Shown: positions 9,541-17,497 of the stretch, piece by piece
Position numbering within the stretch: position 1 is the stretch's first letter
Layout of the letters: the number at the start of each line of letters is the position of its first letter
NCBI GenBank assembly: GCA_963738625.1
Contig: CAVTXH010000002.1
Location: 62,001 to 126,000 of the forward strand
Reading direction: 5' to 3'
DNA length: 64,000 nt
Source of the DNA: UBA7672 sp963738625
GTDB taxonomy: Bacteria > Pseudomonadota > Alphaproteobacteria > Caulobacterales > Hyphomonadaceae
The notes under the pieces: model-generated
What the model was told of the DNA's origin: nothing
The model's database searches: none
The model's input: only the letters and a program-made list of their open reading frames with translations
Program-made: the position numbers and the translations under genes

Positions 9541-9563
9541 AGCGCCACGCGCCGAACCGCTTG

Positions 9564-9597
9564 CCTACCTCACTTGCAACGCAAGTGGGGGAGGTGG
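9564..9597. repeat. Small intergenic palindrome between maiA and hmgA
   Basis: CACTTGC (9571-9577) and GCAAGTG (9581-9587) form a perfect 7-bp stem with an AAC loop, extended by CCTACCTC-like and GGGGAGGTGG flanks with wobble pairs. There is no T-run. It looks like a short interspersed palindrome rather than a terminator, and it leaves room for co-transcription of hmgA. Confidence 0.5.
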
Positions 9598-9628
9598 ATG
9601 GGCGGAGGCAAAAGCTCAAGAGGCGAGC

Positions 9629-10765
9629 ATGACCAAAGGCAAATGGATTCCCGTCAAAGGCGCTGAGGGCAAACACTCCAGCCAGGCGCACGCCGACATG
9701 CCCGAGGGCACGTACGAGCGTGAAATGTCGAAGGAGGGCTTCTTCGGTCCCGCCGCCTTCTTCCACCATCCCAAACCGCCCACCGGCTGGACGAAGTTCG
9801 AAGGCCCGCTGCGCCCGCGCGCCTTCGACCTCACCAAGGCGGACGCTGCGAAGCAATCGCCGTGGGATGCGCCCGTCATCCTCTCCAACAGGGCCACCGA
9901 AGTCCGCATGTGGCGCCTCTCTACGCCCATGGCCGGCCTGGCGCGCAACGCCGATGGCGACACGCTGCTTTTCATCCACGAAGGCAGCGGCCACATCCAC
10001 ACCGACTGGGGACATCTGCAAATCGAAGCGGGCGACTATGTCTACCTGCCGCGCGGCGCAATGTTCCGGCTCGACAGCCAGTCAGGCTTTCGCATCCTCA
10101 CCATCGAGGCGACCAACACGCACTTCACGCTGCCCGATCGCGGCCTTTTGGGCCCGCACGGCTTCTTCGATCCCGCCATGTTGCAGACGCCGAAGATCGA
10201 CGACGCCTTCCTCGCGCAGCAGAAGTCCGGCGGCGAATGGAATGTCCGCATCAAGAAGCGCGGCCAGGTCTCCACGGTCACCTATCCCTACAACCCGCTC
10301 GACGCGGTCGGCTGGCACGGCGATCTCGCGCCGGTGAAGATCAATGTGCGCGACCTTCGCCCGGTCGTCTCGCACCGCTACCACCTGCCGCCGAGCGTTC
10401 ACACGACCTTCCTGTCCGACCGCTTCGTGGTCTGCACCTTCTGCCCGCGCCCGTTCGAGACCGACCCCGGCGCGCTGAAAGTGCCGTTCTTCCACAACAA
10501 CGACGATTACGACGAAGTCCTCTTCTACCACGCCGGAGACTTCTTCAGCCGCGACAACATCAAGGCGGGGATGATGACCTTCCACCCCTCCGGCTTCACG
10601 CACGGCCCGCATCCGAAAGCACTGAAGAAGATGCTCAAACAGGACAAGCCGATGACGGACGAATACGCCGTCATGATCGACACCCGCGATCCGCTCGATG
10701 TGGGCGAAGCGGCGTCCGCCGTCGAGAACACGGCTTACGTGGATAGCTGGAAAACGTCGGACTGA
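9629..10765 (+). CDS. hmgA: Homogentisate 1,2-dioxygenase
   Basis: Opens the ring of homogentisate to give maleylacetoacetate, using non-haem iron in a cupin fold. The 378-residue protein has the jelly-roll centre (LLFIHEGSGHIHTDWGHLQ, then GDYVYLPRGAMFRLD) and the C-terminal iron region with HPSGFTHGPHP. The open frame extends upstream to 9467, but ATG 9629 is chosen: an AGAGGCGAG ribosome site precedes it and the extension overlaps maiA and the palindrome. It belongs to the shorter bacterial branch of the family (the human-like enzymes have about 440 residues). Confidence 0.92.
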   Translation: MTKGKWIPVKGAEGKHSSQAHADMPEGTYEREMSKEGFFGPAAFFHHPKPPTGWTKFEGPLRPRAFDLTKADAAKQSPWDAPVILSNRATEVRMWRLSTPMAGLARNADGDTLLFIHEGSGHIHTDWGHLQIEAGDYVYLPRGAMFRLDSQSGFRILTIEATNTHFTLPDRGLLGPHGFFDPAMLQTPKIDDAFLAQQKSGGEWNVRIKKRGQVSTVTYPYNPLDAVGWHGDLAPVKINVRDLRPVVSHRYHLPPSVHTTFLSDRFVVCTFCPRPFETDPGALKVPFFHNNDDYDEVLFYHAGDFFSRDNIKAGMMTFHPSGFTHGPHPKALKKMLKQDKPMTDEYAVMIDTRDPLDVGEAASAVENTAYVDSWKTSD

Positions 10766-10953
10766 CCGCGAACTCTGTCGCCGCCCGGCCATGACCGGGA
10801 ATTTGCCGGAAGGGGCAGTCCTAGAAACCGCTACGTTCCCGAGGTGATTGCTGCGGGCTTCCGCTGCGACCATCACAAATCCGGAATTTCTTGTGACCAA
10901 TTTTCTCCAGACTGAGTTTGCCCCGGCGTGCGTTTGACGGCATATGAGGCGGC

Positions 10954-11958
10954 ATGAAGCTCGCCTCCCTCAAAGACGGGCGCGATGGACGCCTTGTCGT
11001 TGTCTCCCGCGACCTGACCAAATACGCCGACGCCAGTCATATCGCCCCGACGCTCCAGTCGGCGCTCGATAGCTGGAAGCGCGTCGCCCCGCGCCTCGAA
11101 TCTCTCGCCGAAGAAGTAGAGCTTGGCTCTGCGCCCACCAGCCGCTTCCACGAACGCGACTGCGCATCGCCGCTCCCGCGCGCCTATCAGTGGGCCGACG
11201 GTTCTGCCTACGTCAATCACGTCCAGCTCGTCCGCAAGGCGCGCGGGGCAGAGATGCCCGAAACCTTCTGGACCGATCCGCTGATGTACCAGGGCGGCTC
11301 CGACTCGTTCCTCGGCCCGCGCGAGCCGATCCCGCTCGGCGATCCCGAATGGGGCTGTGACATGGAAGGCGAAGTCGCCGTCATCACCGGCGATGTCCGT
11401 CCCGGCGCCACGCGCGAACAGGCGCAGAAATCGATCCGCCTCATCATACTCGCGAACGACATTTCCCTCCGCAACCTCATCCCGCACGAACTCGGCAAGG
11501 GCTTCGGCTTCTTCCAGTCCAAGCCCTCGTCCAGCTTCTCGCCCGTCGCCGTCACGCCTGACGAGCTGGGAGAGATGTGGAATGGCGATCGCCTGCGCGG
11601 CGTCCTCCTCGTGCGCCTGAATGGCGAAGTCTTCGGCAAGGCCGACACCGCCGTCGACATGACGTTCGACTTTCCCGCGCTCATCGCTCACGCCGCGCGC
11701 ACGCGCCCGCTCTCCGCCGGCTCCATCATCGGCTCCGGCACGGTCTCCAACCGCGGCCCCGATGGCGGCCCGGGCAAGCCGGTGGCCGAGGGCGGCGTCG
11801 GATATTCGTGCATCGCTGAATTGCGGATGGTCGAAACCATCACCACCGGCGCGCCGAAGACAGGTTTCCTGAAACAAGGCGACCGGGTTGAGATAGAAAT
11901 GCTGGACAGTCGCGGCCGTTCGATCTTCGGTCGTATCGATCAGACGGTTGCACGCTAA
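10954..11958 (+). CDS. Fumarylacetoacetate hydrolase family protein
   Basis: Last step of tyrosine breakdown: cleaves fumarylacetoacetate to fumarate and acetoacetate. The 334-residue protein has the FAH C-terminal fold with metal ligands in EGEVAVITGDV (after the DMEGE turn), ILANDISLRNL and the Lys/Gln-rich active-site region around GFGFFQSKPSSSFSP. The SGTVSNRGPDGG-like loop near the C-terminus is also typical. It belongs to the monomer-size bacterial branch that replaces classical FahA. Its position after hmgA supports this substrate. A 188-base gap precedes it, so it may have its own promoter. Confidence 0.9.
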   Translation: MKLASLKDGRDGRLVVVSRDLTKYADASHIAPTLQSALDSWKRVAPRLESLAEEVELGSAPTSRFHERDCASPLPRAYQWADGSAYVNHVQLVRKARGAEMPETFWTDPLMYQGGSDSFLGPREPIPLGDPEWGCDMEGEVAVITGDVRPGATREQAQKSIRLIILANDISLRNLIPHELGKGFGFFQSKPSSSFSPVAVTPDELGEMWNGDRLRGVLLVRLNGEVFGKADTAVDMTFDFPALIAHAARTRPLSAGSIIGSGTVSNRGPDGGPGKPVAEGGVGYSCIAELRMVETITTGAPKTGFLKQGDRVEIEMLDSRGRSIFGRIDQTVAR

Positions 11959-11997
11959 GATGTACGGACTCGGGGTTGGGCGAGAACACGTTGTGGC

Positions 11998-12046
11998 CTT
12001 GGCGTCTTCCGTTGCGCCTTGGTGTTCAAACACTAAGGACGCCAAG
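11998..12046. repeat. Nested intergenic palindrome between the FAH gene and scoA
   Basis: Outer arms CTTGGCGTC (11998-12006) and GACGCCAAG (12038-12046) pair perfectly over 9 bp. An inner hairpin pairs CCTTGGTGTT with AACACTAAGG with one wobble. The 'CTTGGTG...AAGGACGCCAAG' style is that of an interspersed repeat. No T-run follows. Confidence 0.55.
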
Positions 12047-12102
12047 ACGGGCACAAAGGTCACGAAGGTTTCCCGGTTGTTGAAAGGCTAGGGGCTCCAA
12101 AA

Positions 12103-12807
12103 ATGGCAACCAAGGTATTCGCCAACGCACAAGAAGCTCTAGCGGGCGTGCTGCATGATGGCATGACGATCATGGCCGGCGGCTTCGGCCTCTGCGGCAT
12201 CCCGGAAAACCTGATCGCCGAGGTAAAGCGCGCTGGCGTCAAGAACCTCACCGTGATCTCCAACAATGCCGGCATCGATGGCTTCGGCCTCGGCGTCCTG
12301 CTCAACACCAAGCAGGTGAGGAAGATGATCTCGTCCTATGTCGGCGAGAACAAGGAATTCGAGCGCCAGTATCTCTCGGGCGAACTCCAGCTCGAGTTCA
12401 ATCCGCAGGGCACGCTGGCCGAACGCTGCCGCGCGGGCGGCGCCGGCATTCCCGGCTTCTACACCAAGACCGGCGTCGGCACGATCGTCGCCGACGGCAA
12501 GGAGCATCGCGAGTTCAACGGCGAGACCTACATCCTCGAAACTGCGCTCATCTCCGATCTCTCGATCGTCAAGGCGTGGAAAGGCGACGCGCAAGGCAAC
12601 CTCGTCTTCCGCAAGACCGCCCGCAACTTCAACCCGGACATGGCGACTGCCGGGAAATTCTGCGTTGCGGAAGTGGAAGAGATCGTCCCCGTCGGCTCGC
12701 TCGATCCCGACCACATCCATCTCGCTGGGATTTTCGTCAACCGCGTCATCCCGGGCAAGTTCGAGAAGCGCATCGAGCAGCGCACTGTGCGCAAACGGAG
12801 CGCGTGA
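12103..12807 (+). CDS. scoA: 3-oxoacid CoA-transferase subunit A
   Basis: Alpha subunit of succinyl-CoA:3-ketoacid CoA-transferase, 234 residues, the normal length. The CoA-binding loop GGFGLCGIPENLI lies near residue 26, and the GGAGIPGFYTKTGVGT motif is in the middle. With ScoB it would convert acetoacetate, the product of the upstream pathway, to acetoacetyl-CoA. Its stop overlaps the next start by one base (TGATG). ScoB normally follows directly; here it is about 1.4 kb downstream, after three unrelated genes. Confidence 0.95.
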   Translation: MATKVFANAQEALAGVLHDGMTIMAGGFGLCGIPENLIAEVKRAGVKNLTVISNNAGIDGFGLGVLLNTKQVRKMISSYVGENKEFERQYLSGELQLEFNPQGTLAERCRAGGAGIPGFYTKTGVGTIVADGKEHREFNGETYILETALISDLSIVKAWKGDAQGNLVFRKTARNFNPDMATAGKFCVAEVEEIVPVGSLDPDHIHLAGIFVNRVIPGKFEKRIEQRTVRKRSA

Positions 12808-13427
12808 TGGCGACAAAGACCAAGGCAAAGCCAAAACCCGCCGCGACCAACATCGTCGCCGCCGGTCTCACCGCGCAGCAGCAGAAATGGTTCGCCAGCG
12901 TCCGCGAAGGCCTCGAGCGCGATACAGGCAAGACGCTGGAGCAGTGGGCCGAGATCGCCCGCAAATGCCCGGAGACCAAGCCCGGCGCACGCGTGAAATG
13001 GTTGAAGGAAAAGCACGGCCTCGGCGTCAACCGCGCCGCCACCGTCCTCGATGCGGCCTTCGGCGGCGAGACCATGGGCTGGGACGATCCCGAAAAGCTC
13101 GTTGCAGCGCTGTGGAAGAATCCGGACCATCTCAAGATCCACGACGCCCTCGTCGCCGCCGTCTCGACGTTCAAGGGCGCCATCGTCGGCGAGAAGAAGT
13201 CCTTCACCGGTTTCTCCCATAGTTACCAGTTCGCCGCCGCGCGCCCGGCCAAGGATGGCGTCCGTCTCGGCATGGCCGTCGATCCGAAAGCATCCAAACG
13301 CCTCGCCCCGCCGAAGAAGAACGAAGGCTGGTCCGACCGCAACAAGTCGGTCACCGTGTTGACCTCGACCAAAGACATAGACGCAGAGCTCAAGAAGCTG
13401 CTCAAGGTCGCCTTCGATGCATCATAA
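12807..13427 (+). CDS. DUF4287 / DUF5655 domain protein
   Basis: A 206-residue protein of unknown function. A basic Ala/Lys/Pro-rich N-terminus is followed by a DUF4287-like domain (about residues 25-85: WFASVREGLERDTGKTLEQW and WLKEKHGLGVN) and a DUF5655-like domain (about 100-200, with KSFTGFSHSYQFAAARP and SDRNKSVTVLTS). The same two domains commonly occur together in one protein in other bacteria. DUF5655 has been linked to DNA-associated proteins, but no reaction is known. The start codon overlaps the scoA stop, so it is translated from the scoA message. Confidence 0.75.
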   Translation: MATKTKAKPKPAATNIVAAGLTAQQQKWFASVREGLERDTGKTLEQWAEIARKCPETKPGARVKWLKEKHGLGVNRAATVLDAAFGGETMGWDDPEKLVAALWKNPDHLKIHDALVAAVSTFKGAIVGEKKSFTGFSHSYQFAAARPAKDGVRLGMAVDPKASKRLAPPKKNEGWSDRNKSVTVLTSTKDIDAELKKLLKVAFDAS

Positions 13428-13433
13428 GACGCC

Positions 13434-13985
13434 ATGAGGATACATAAGACTATCCAAGTCATCGCTGATCTTGCGGCGCGCGGTGTGATCAAGGACTACG
13501 CGGTCACGGGCGCCGTGGCGGCCTTGGCGCACATCGAACCGCAGCTGACTGAGGACTTGGATATTCTTGTCTCTGTTACGGACTTCGAGCAGCCTACCTC
13601 AGGCTTGATGCTAATTTCGCCGATTGAAAGCATGTTGGCGGACATGGGCTATGCCCAGCGGAGCGGCGCCGGGATTGTGATCGAAGGTTGGCCTGTGGAG
13701 TTTCTGCCGACCGCTTCGGAGTTGGATGAGGAGTTTTTGCGCGAGGCAGTTGAGATGGAGATCGAGAAAGGGTCCACCGCCCGTGTGCTGAAGGCCGAGC
13801 ATCTCGTAGCCAAAGCGGTCAGCGTCGGCCGGCTCAAGGATTTGGCGCGTGTCGAGGCTTTTCTGGACCAAGACGCGGTCGATCTGGCGGCGCTGAAATT
13901 GGTAATCGAGCGCTTTGGTTTGCGCGAGGCGTGGGCTTCGTTCTGCAGTCGGGCTGGTCGGCTTGATCCGCTTGGCCTAGGATAG
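13434..13985 (+). CDS. AbiEii-like nucleotidyltransferase domain protein
   Basis: A 183-residue protein with the nucleotidyltransferase signature: a helix YAVTGAVAALAH followed by TEDLDILV, whose DLD supplies the two metal-binding acids. This is the layout of AbiEii/MenA-type and other minimal nucleotidyltransferases, several of which act as toxins in toxin-antitoxin pairs. The middle VEFLPTASELDEEFL region and C-terminal helices are also typical. Composition is visibly less GC-biased than its neighbours. It is followed at 6 bases by a small basic protein. No enzymatic target can be named. Confidence 0.7.
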   Translation: MRIHKTIQVIADLAARGVIKDYAVTGAVAALAHIEPQLTEDLDILVSVTDFEQPTSGLMLISPIESMLADMGYAQRSGAGIVIEGWPVEFLPTASELDEEFLREAVEMEIEKGSTARVLKAEHLVAKAVSVGRLKDLARVEAFLDQDAVDLAALKLVIERFGLREAWASFCSRAGRLDPLGLG

Positions 13986-13991
13986 GCGGTG

Positions 13992-14189
13992 ATGAGTCAA
14001 CGAGTTTTTCCAGACGTATCCGACATCCTGAATCGCAAGGCGCAAGGCCGACGTGAGCGCGCGCGGCTCAGCTTTGCGGAGAAGCTGGCCATTCTCGATC
14101 GCCTGCGGGAAACCGTAGAACAAACGAGGCAAGCGCGTTCGTCGCGTTCTCGACGGCCTGCCGGCGCCGTCATTGGACCAAAGGATTGA
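13992..14189 (+). CDS. Small basic protein paired with the nucleotidyltransferase
   Basis: A 65-residue protein, highly charged (many Arg), with a likely helix around FAEKLAILDRLRETVEQ and a basic tail (ARSSRSRRPAG). ATG 13992 is preferred to the GTG just before it because the TAGGCGG sequence gives a short ribosome site. It is too small and too low in complexity for family assignment. Its tight spacing behind the nucleotidyltransferase fits a partner or antitoxin role, which is inference only. Confidence 0.55.
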   Translation: MSQRVFPDVSDILNRKAQGRRERARLSFAEKLAILDRLRETVEQTRQARSSRSRRPAGAVIGPKD

Positions 14190-14202
14190 GGAGACAAGCC
14201 CC

Positions 14203-14832
14203 ATGCCCTGGGATCGCGATCAGATGGCCGCCCGCGCAGCGAAGGAGCTGCAGGACGGGTTCTATGTGAACCTCGGCATTGGCATACCCACGCTCGTCGC
14301 CAACCACATCCCGCAAGGCGTCGATGTCACGCTGCAGTCGGAAAACGGCATGCTCGGCATGGGCCCGTTCCCGTATGAAGGCGAGGAAGACCCCGACCTC
14401 ATTAACGCCGGCAAGCAGACGATCACCGAGCTCGACCGCACGTCGTATTTCTCCTCGGCGCAGTCCTTCGGCATGATCCGCGGCGGCCATATCGACCTCG
14501 CCATCCTCGGCGCCATGGAAGTCTCCGAAAAAGGCGACCTCGCCAACTGGATGATCCCGGGCAAGCTGGTCAAAGGCATGGGCGGCGCGATGGATCTCGT
14601 CGCCGGCGTGAAGCGCGTCGTCGTCATCATGGACCACGCCAGCAAGGCCGGCGAAACCAAGCTGCTGAAGGAATGCTCGCTGCCGCTCACCGGCAAGGCC
14701 GTGGTCGACCGCATCATCACCAATCTTGGCGTCTTCGACGTCGTCGACGGCGGCCTGAAGGTCGTCGAACTGGCCCCCGGCGTCACCCGCGACGAGATCG
14801 GCAGGCAGACGCAGGCCAAGCTGGTGAACTAG
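14203..14832 (+). CDS. scoB: 3-oxoacid CoA-transferase subunit B
   Basis: Beta subunit of succinyl-CoA:3-ketoacid CoA-transferase, 209 residues. The catalytic Glu lies in the SENGMLGMGP motif, which is intact. The CoA-binding stretch NLGIGIPTLVANHIP precedes it, and KLLKECSLPLTGKAVVDRI follows. ATG 14203 is chosen for the GAGGAG ribosome site (14188-14193) rather than an upstream in-frame TTG. It is separated from scoA by three genes on the same strand, an unusual arrangement for this heterodimer. Confidence 0.95.
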   Translation: MPWDRDQMAARAAKELQDGFYVNLGIGIPTLVANHIPQGVDVTLQSENGMLGMGPFPYEGEEDPDLINAGKQTITELDRTSYFSSAQSFGMIRGGHIDLAILGAMEVSEKGDLANWMIPGKLVKGMGGAMDLVAGVKRVVVIMDHASKAGETKLLKECSLPLTGKAVVDRIITNLGVFDVVDGGLKVVELAPGVTRDEIGRQTQAKLVN

Positions 14833-14918
14833 GCCGCTCTGCCGTCCGGCGCGCGCAGTTCAAACAAAATCCCGCCCCAAATGCTCGCGAGTCTCTCGCT
14901 GTAACGCAGAGGACTCCC

Positions 14919-15368
14919 GTGATCCGCTTCGCCCTCGTGGCCCTGTCCGCCTTCGCCGCACTCGCCGGCGCCATGGTCCTTTCCGACTCGCATGCGCAAG
15001 CCAAGGCGGATGCCGCCGCCATCATCGGCGAATGGCGCGGCAGCTATATCTGCGCACAAGGCGAAACCGCGCTGAAGCTCACCGTCGCGCCTACAAAAGC
15101 CAACGCCGTCGAAGCCCGCTTCGATTTCGGTCCTCTGCCCAGGAATCCTGAAGTGCCGAAAGGCGCCTTTGCGATGCAAGGTGCGTTCGACCCCGCCTCG
15201 CGCCGTATGACCCTGAAGGGCGTCGAATGGATCGACGCGCCCTTCCTCTATGTGATGGTGGAGCTCGATGGCCGGATGAACGCGGCCGGCAATCTCATCA
15301 CCGGAAAGGCGCCGGGCCCCGGCTGCACCGTCTTCGAACTGCGCCGCGACGCCCAGCTCATCGGCTGA
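14919..15368 (+). CDS. Secreted protein of unknown function
   Basis: A 149-residue protein with a Sec signal peptide (VIRFALVALSAFAALAGAMVL, cleavage likely after SHAQA). The mature part begins with IIGEWRGSYICAQGETAL, a pattern of small lipocalin-like exported proteins, and has two cysteines (YIC and GCTVFEL) that could form a disulfide. The GTG start at 14919 follows an AGAGGA ribosome site. It converges on the small membrane protein at 15387. The function is unknown. Confidence 0.72.
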   Translation: MIRFALVALSAFAALAGAMVLSDSHAQAKADAAAIIGEWRGSYICAQGETALKLTVAPTKANAVEARFDFGPLPRNPEVPKGAFAMQGAFDPASRRMTLKGVEWIDAPFLYVMVELDGRMNAAGNLITGKAPGPGCTVFELRRDAQLIG

Positions 15369-15386
15369 ACGTCCTGGCGCAAATCG

Positions 15387-15650
15387 TCAGGCCGCTCGTC
15401 GGATCAGCGAAACGATCAGCAGAACCACAACGGCGCCGATCGTCGCGTAGAGGATGCTTGTGATGATCGGTCCGCCGACGGAGAAACTGACGCCCAGTTG
15501 CGGCAGCAGCCAGGAGGCTACGAACGCCCCGACGATGCCGACGACGATATTGCCGACCAGGCCAAATCCGCCGCCCTTGACGATAACTCCGGCCAGCCAT
15601 CCCGCGATCGCGCCGATGATCAGCACGATAATAATGCCTTCGATTGTCAT
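15387..15650 (-). CDS. GlsB/YeaQ/YmgE family stress-response membrane protein
   Basis: An 87-residue membrane protein with three hydrophobic segments and the Gly-rich signature GAIAGWLAGVIVKGGGFGLVGNIVVGIVGA of the transglycosylase-associated (GlsB/YeaQ) family, shown here in part. Members are often induced by stress, but the mechanism is unknown. The start at 15650 (MTIEG) is chosen over an upstream in-frame start at 15704 because family members begin just before the first membrane segment. Confidence 0.88.
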   Translation of the reverse strand: MTIEGIIIVLIIGAIAGWLAGVIVKGGGFGLVGNIVVGIVGAFVASWLLPQLGVSFSVGGPIITSILYATIGAVVVLLIVSLIRRAA

Positions 15651-15802
15651 GATGATGTTCCCGGGCGGATTGTCCGCCACTGCGTAACCCATACTAACGC
15701 TCATCCGTCACGCAGGTTCCGCCTGCCGTCGCGTCCGTTGACGCAGGAACACGGGTTTCACCTGACGCATTCTTTTGCCCGGACCCTGATGGAGAGCCGC
15801 GC

Positions 15803-15970
15803 ATGGTGCTCAGCACAACCTCACTTGTACTGATCGTGGTTCTTCTGATCCTCGTGCTCGGCGCCGCGCCGGGCTGGGGGCACAGTCGCGCCTGGGGCTA
15901 TTGGCCCTCCGGCGCGCTCGGCGCGATCCTCCTGATCGTCATGATCTTCGCGCTGCTGGGATATATCTAG
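15803..15970 (+). CDS. DUF3309 family small membrane protein (55 aa)
   Basis: A 55-residue protein with two hydrophobic segments separated by a short Trp-rich polar linker (GWGHSRAWGYWPSG), the hallmark of DUF3309 proteins, which share this W-x-x-S/G-x-x-W-G-Y-x-P-S-G pattern. A GGAGAG ribosome site (15791-15796) lies 6 bases before the ATG. It is divergent from the neighbouring stress membrane protein and ends 4 bases before the DUF1254 gene on the other strand. Such proteins are often found in stress-linked loci; the role is unknown. Confidence 0.82.
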   Translation: MVLSTTSLVLIVVLLILVLGAAPGWGHSRAWGYWPSGALGAILLIVMIFALLGYI

Positions 15971-15974
15971 GGCT

Positions 15975-17315
15975 TCAGCCTACGCGTTTGACCGGCGGAA
16001 CCCTCCACGAACGATCGCGCAGCTCCTTCTTCGGAAGGTAGGCGCGCAGCGACATGCGCATCGCGCCCGCAGCAGCCGGCAGCCAGTTCGCCGCCAGCGG
16101 ACCAGTCGGCGCCTCGCGTTGGATCAATATGTCGATCGACCCGTCCGCATTCTTCACCAGCCCGCGCGTCCGGTCGCCGATGGCGAACCGGCTGATCGGG
16201 TTCTGCACTAGGAAGTATCGTCCATCTGGTTCCGCCTGGTACATGGTGAGAGACCAGAACGCCTGAGCCGGAACGCCGCCCGGCGGCACGCGCCAGACAT
16301 ATTTCTTGGAGCCGTCCAGCAGCGCCCCGTCGCCATCCGTCGTCGCCTGCAGATACATCGCCTCTTCCTCGCCCAGCGCTGCAAGACCGCCTAGCGCCAC
16401 GCCAGCACGCAGAAAGTCGTTCGCTCCGAAATCACCGACGCCTTTTTCCTGATAGCCCCAGCCATTCACCACCAGGTCGCGGAACATGAACTTGTCACGC
16501 AGCTTGGCGATGCCCTTGGGGATGAACGCGCGCCACGCCTCCACCATCTCCGGCGTCGCCCTCGCGCCCGCGCCAACGCCGAACGCAGCGAACTTCGCCG
16601 CCCGCGCCGTCTGTCCCTTGCCGCCGGGCGAGCGCGCCAGCATGTCGTTCACCACGCCAAGGAAATTCGCCGGGTCCTCCACATTGGTGCAGCGTACGCC
16701 AAACCCGCGCGCCGGCATGTCCGGCGTTGTCGAGCGCACCGTGATCTGTGTCTGCAGCGCCCGCGCCGCCGCCATGTCCTCCGGTCCGTCGACTAGCGTC
16801 CGCCCCAGCATCCACACATCGTTGGTGGAGGATTTCAGCACCGTCACGCCCGAAGGCGCCGTCCCGCTCCACTGCGGCCCCGCCAACCAGAACGTGCCGC
16901 CCTGACCCCTGGTCGCGCGTGTGCCGATGTAGGCGAAGTTGTCGGTGAACGCGTCCATGAAGGCGATCGAGAAATAACGCTGTGTACCGGTCGGCGAGAC
17001 GACCTCAATCGGCCCGTTCGACAGTTCGAGGAAGGCCGAGGAATAGATGGTATCGTTGTTCGGCGCCGTCACCTGGCGCGATGTGTGGTCGGCAAGCTGC
17101 GCGCGATGCGCCACGCGATTCAGCGCCGCTCCCGCCGCTCCCGCATTCGCGCCTGTGCGCTGCTGCGCCGTCCGCGCGAATTCGTAAAGCGGGAAGGCAT
17201 AGAAGAACGCCGCTTCCATCCCCGCTTCGCCCGATGACGCCTCGGACGTCTGGCACCCCGCCGCCGCAAGCGCGCCCAAACCGGCAAACCCACCCAGAAC
17301 TTCACGACGGCGCAT
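15975..17315 (-). CDS. DUF1254/DUF1214 domain lipoprotein
   Basis: A 446-residue protein with a signal peptide that carries both twin arginines (MRRREVLGGFAG) and a lipobox ending AAGC, so a Tat-exported lipoprotein is likely. The mature part has the DUF1254 domain (FFYAFPLYEFARTAQQR, then QLADHTSRQVTAPNNDTIYS) and a C-terminal DUF1214 domain (WSLTMYQAEPDGRYFLVQNP, WLPAAAGAMRMSLRAYLP). These two domains usually occur together. No enzymatic activity is established for most members. It lies downstream of katG on the same strand, but a terminator separates them. Confidence 0.9.
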   Translation of the reverse strand: MRRREVLGGFAGLGALAAAGCQTSEASSGEAGMEAAFFYAFPLYEFARTAQQRTGANAGAAGAALNRVAHRAQLADHTSRQVTAPNNDTIYSSAFLELSNGPIEVVSPTGTQRYFSIAFMDAFTDNFAYIGTRATRGQGGTFWLAGPQWSGTAPSGVTVLKSSTNDVWMLGRTLVDGPEDMAAARALQTQITVRSTTPDMPARGFGVRCTNVEDPANFLGVVNDMLARSPGGKGQTARAAKFAAFGVGAGARATPEMVEAWRAFIPKGIAKLRDKFMFRDLVVNGWGYQEKGVGDFGANDFLRAGVALGGLAALGEEEAMYLQATTDGDGALLDGSKKYVWRVPPGGVPAQAFWSLTMYQAEPDGRYFLVQNPISRFAIGDRTRGLVKNADGSIDILIQREAPTGPLAANWLPAAAGAMRMSLRAYLPKKELRDRSWRVPPVKRVG

Positions 17316-17394
17316 GACGATCTCCCCACTACGATACTGACCGGTAACGTTGCCGCGCCGAGACTGTCAAAAGTCGCGCCAAGGCGAAAGCGAC

Positions 17395-17427
17395 AAAAAA
17401 ATCCCCCGGACGAACGGTCCGGGGGAT
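17395..17427 (-). terminator. Rho-independent terminator of katG
   Basis: An 11-bp perfect stem, ATCCCCCGGAC (17401-17411) with GTCCGGGGGAT (17417-17427), has a 5-base loop. On the minus strand it is followed by seven T (A-run at 17395-17401). It is placed 70 bases after the katG stop, which is the expected position and orientation. Confidence 0.9.
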
Positions 17428-17497
17428 ACCTCTCCAAAGCCTCCCTGGCGGGAGCGCAAAAGGAACGCGGGCTATCGGCCGCTGGTTGCGTCGTTGC

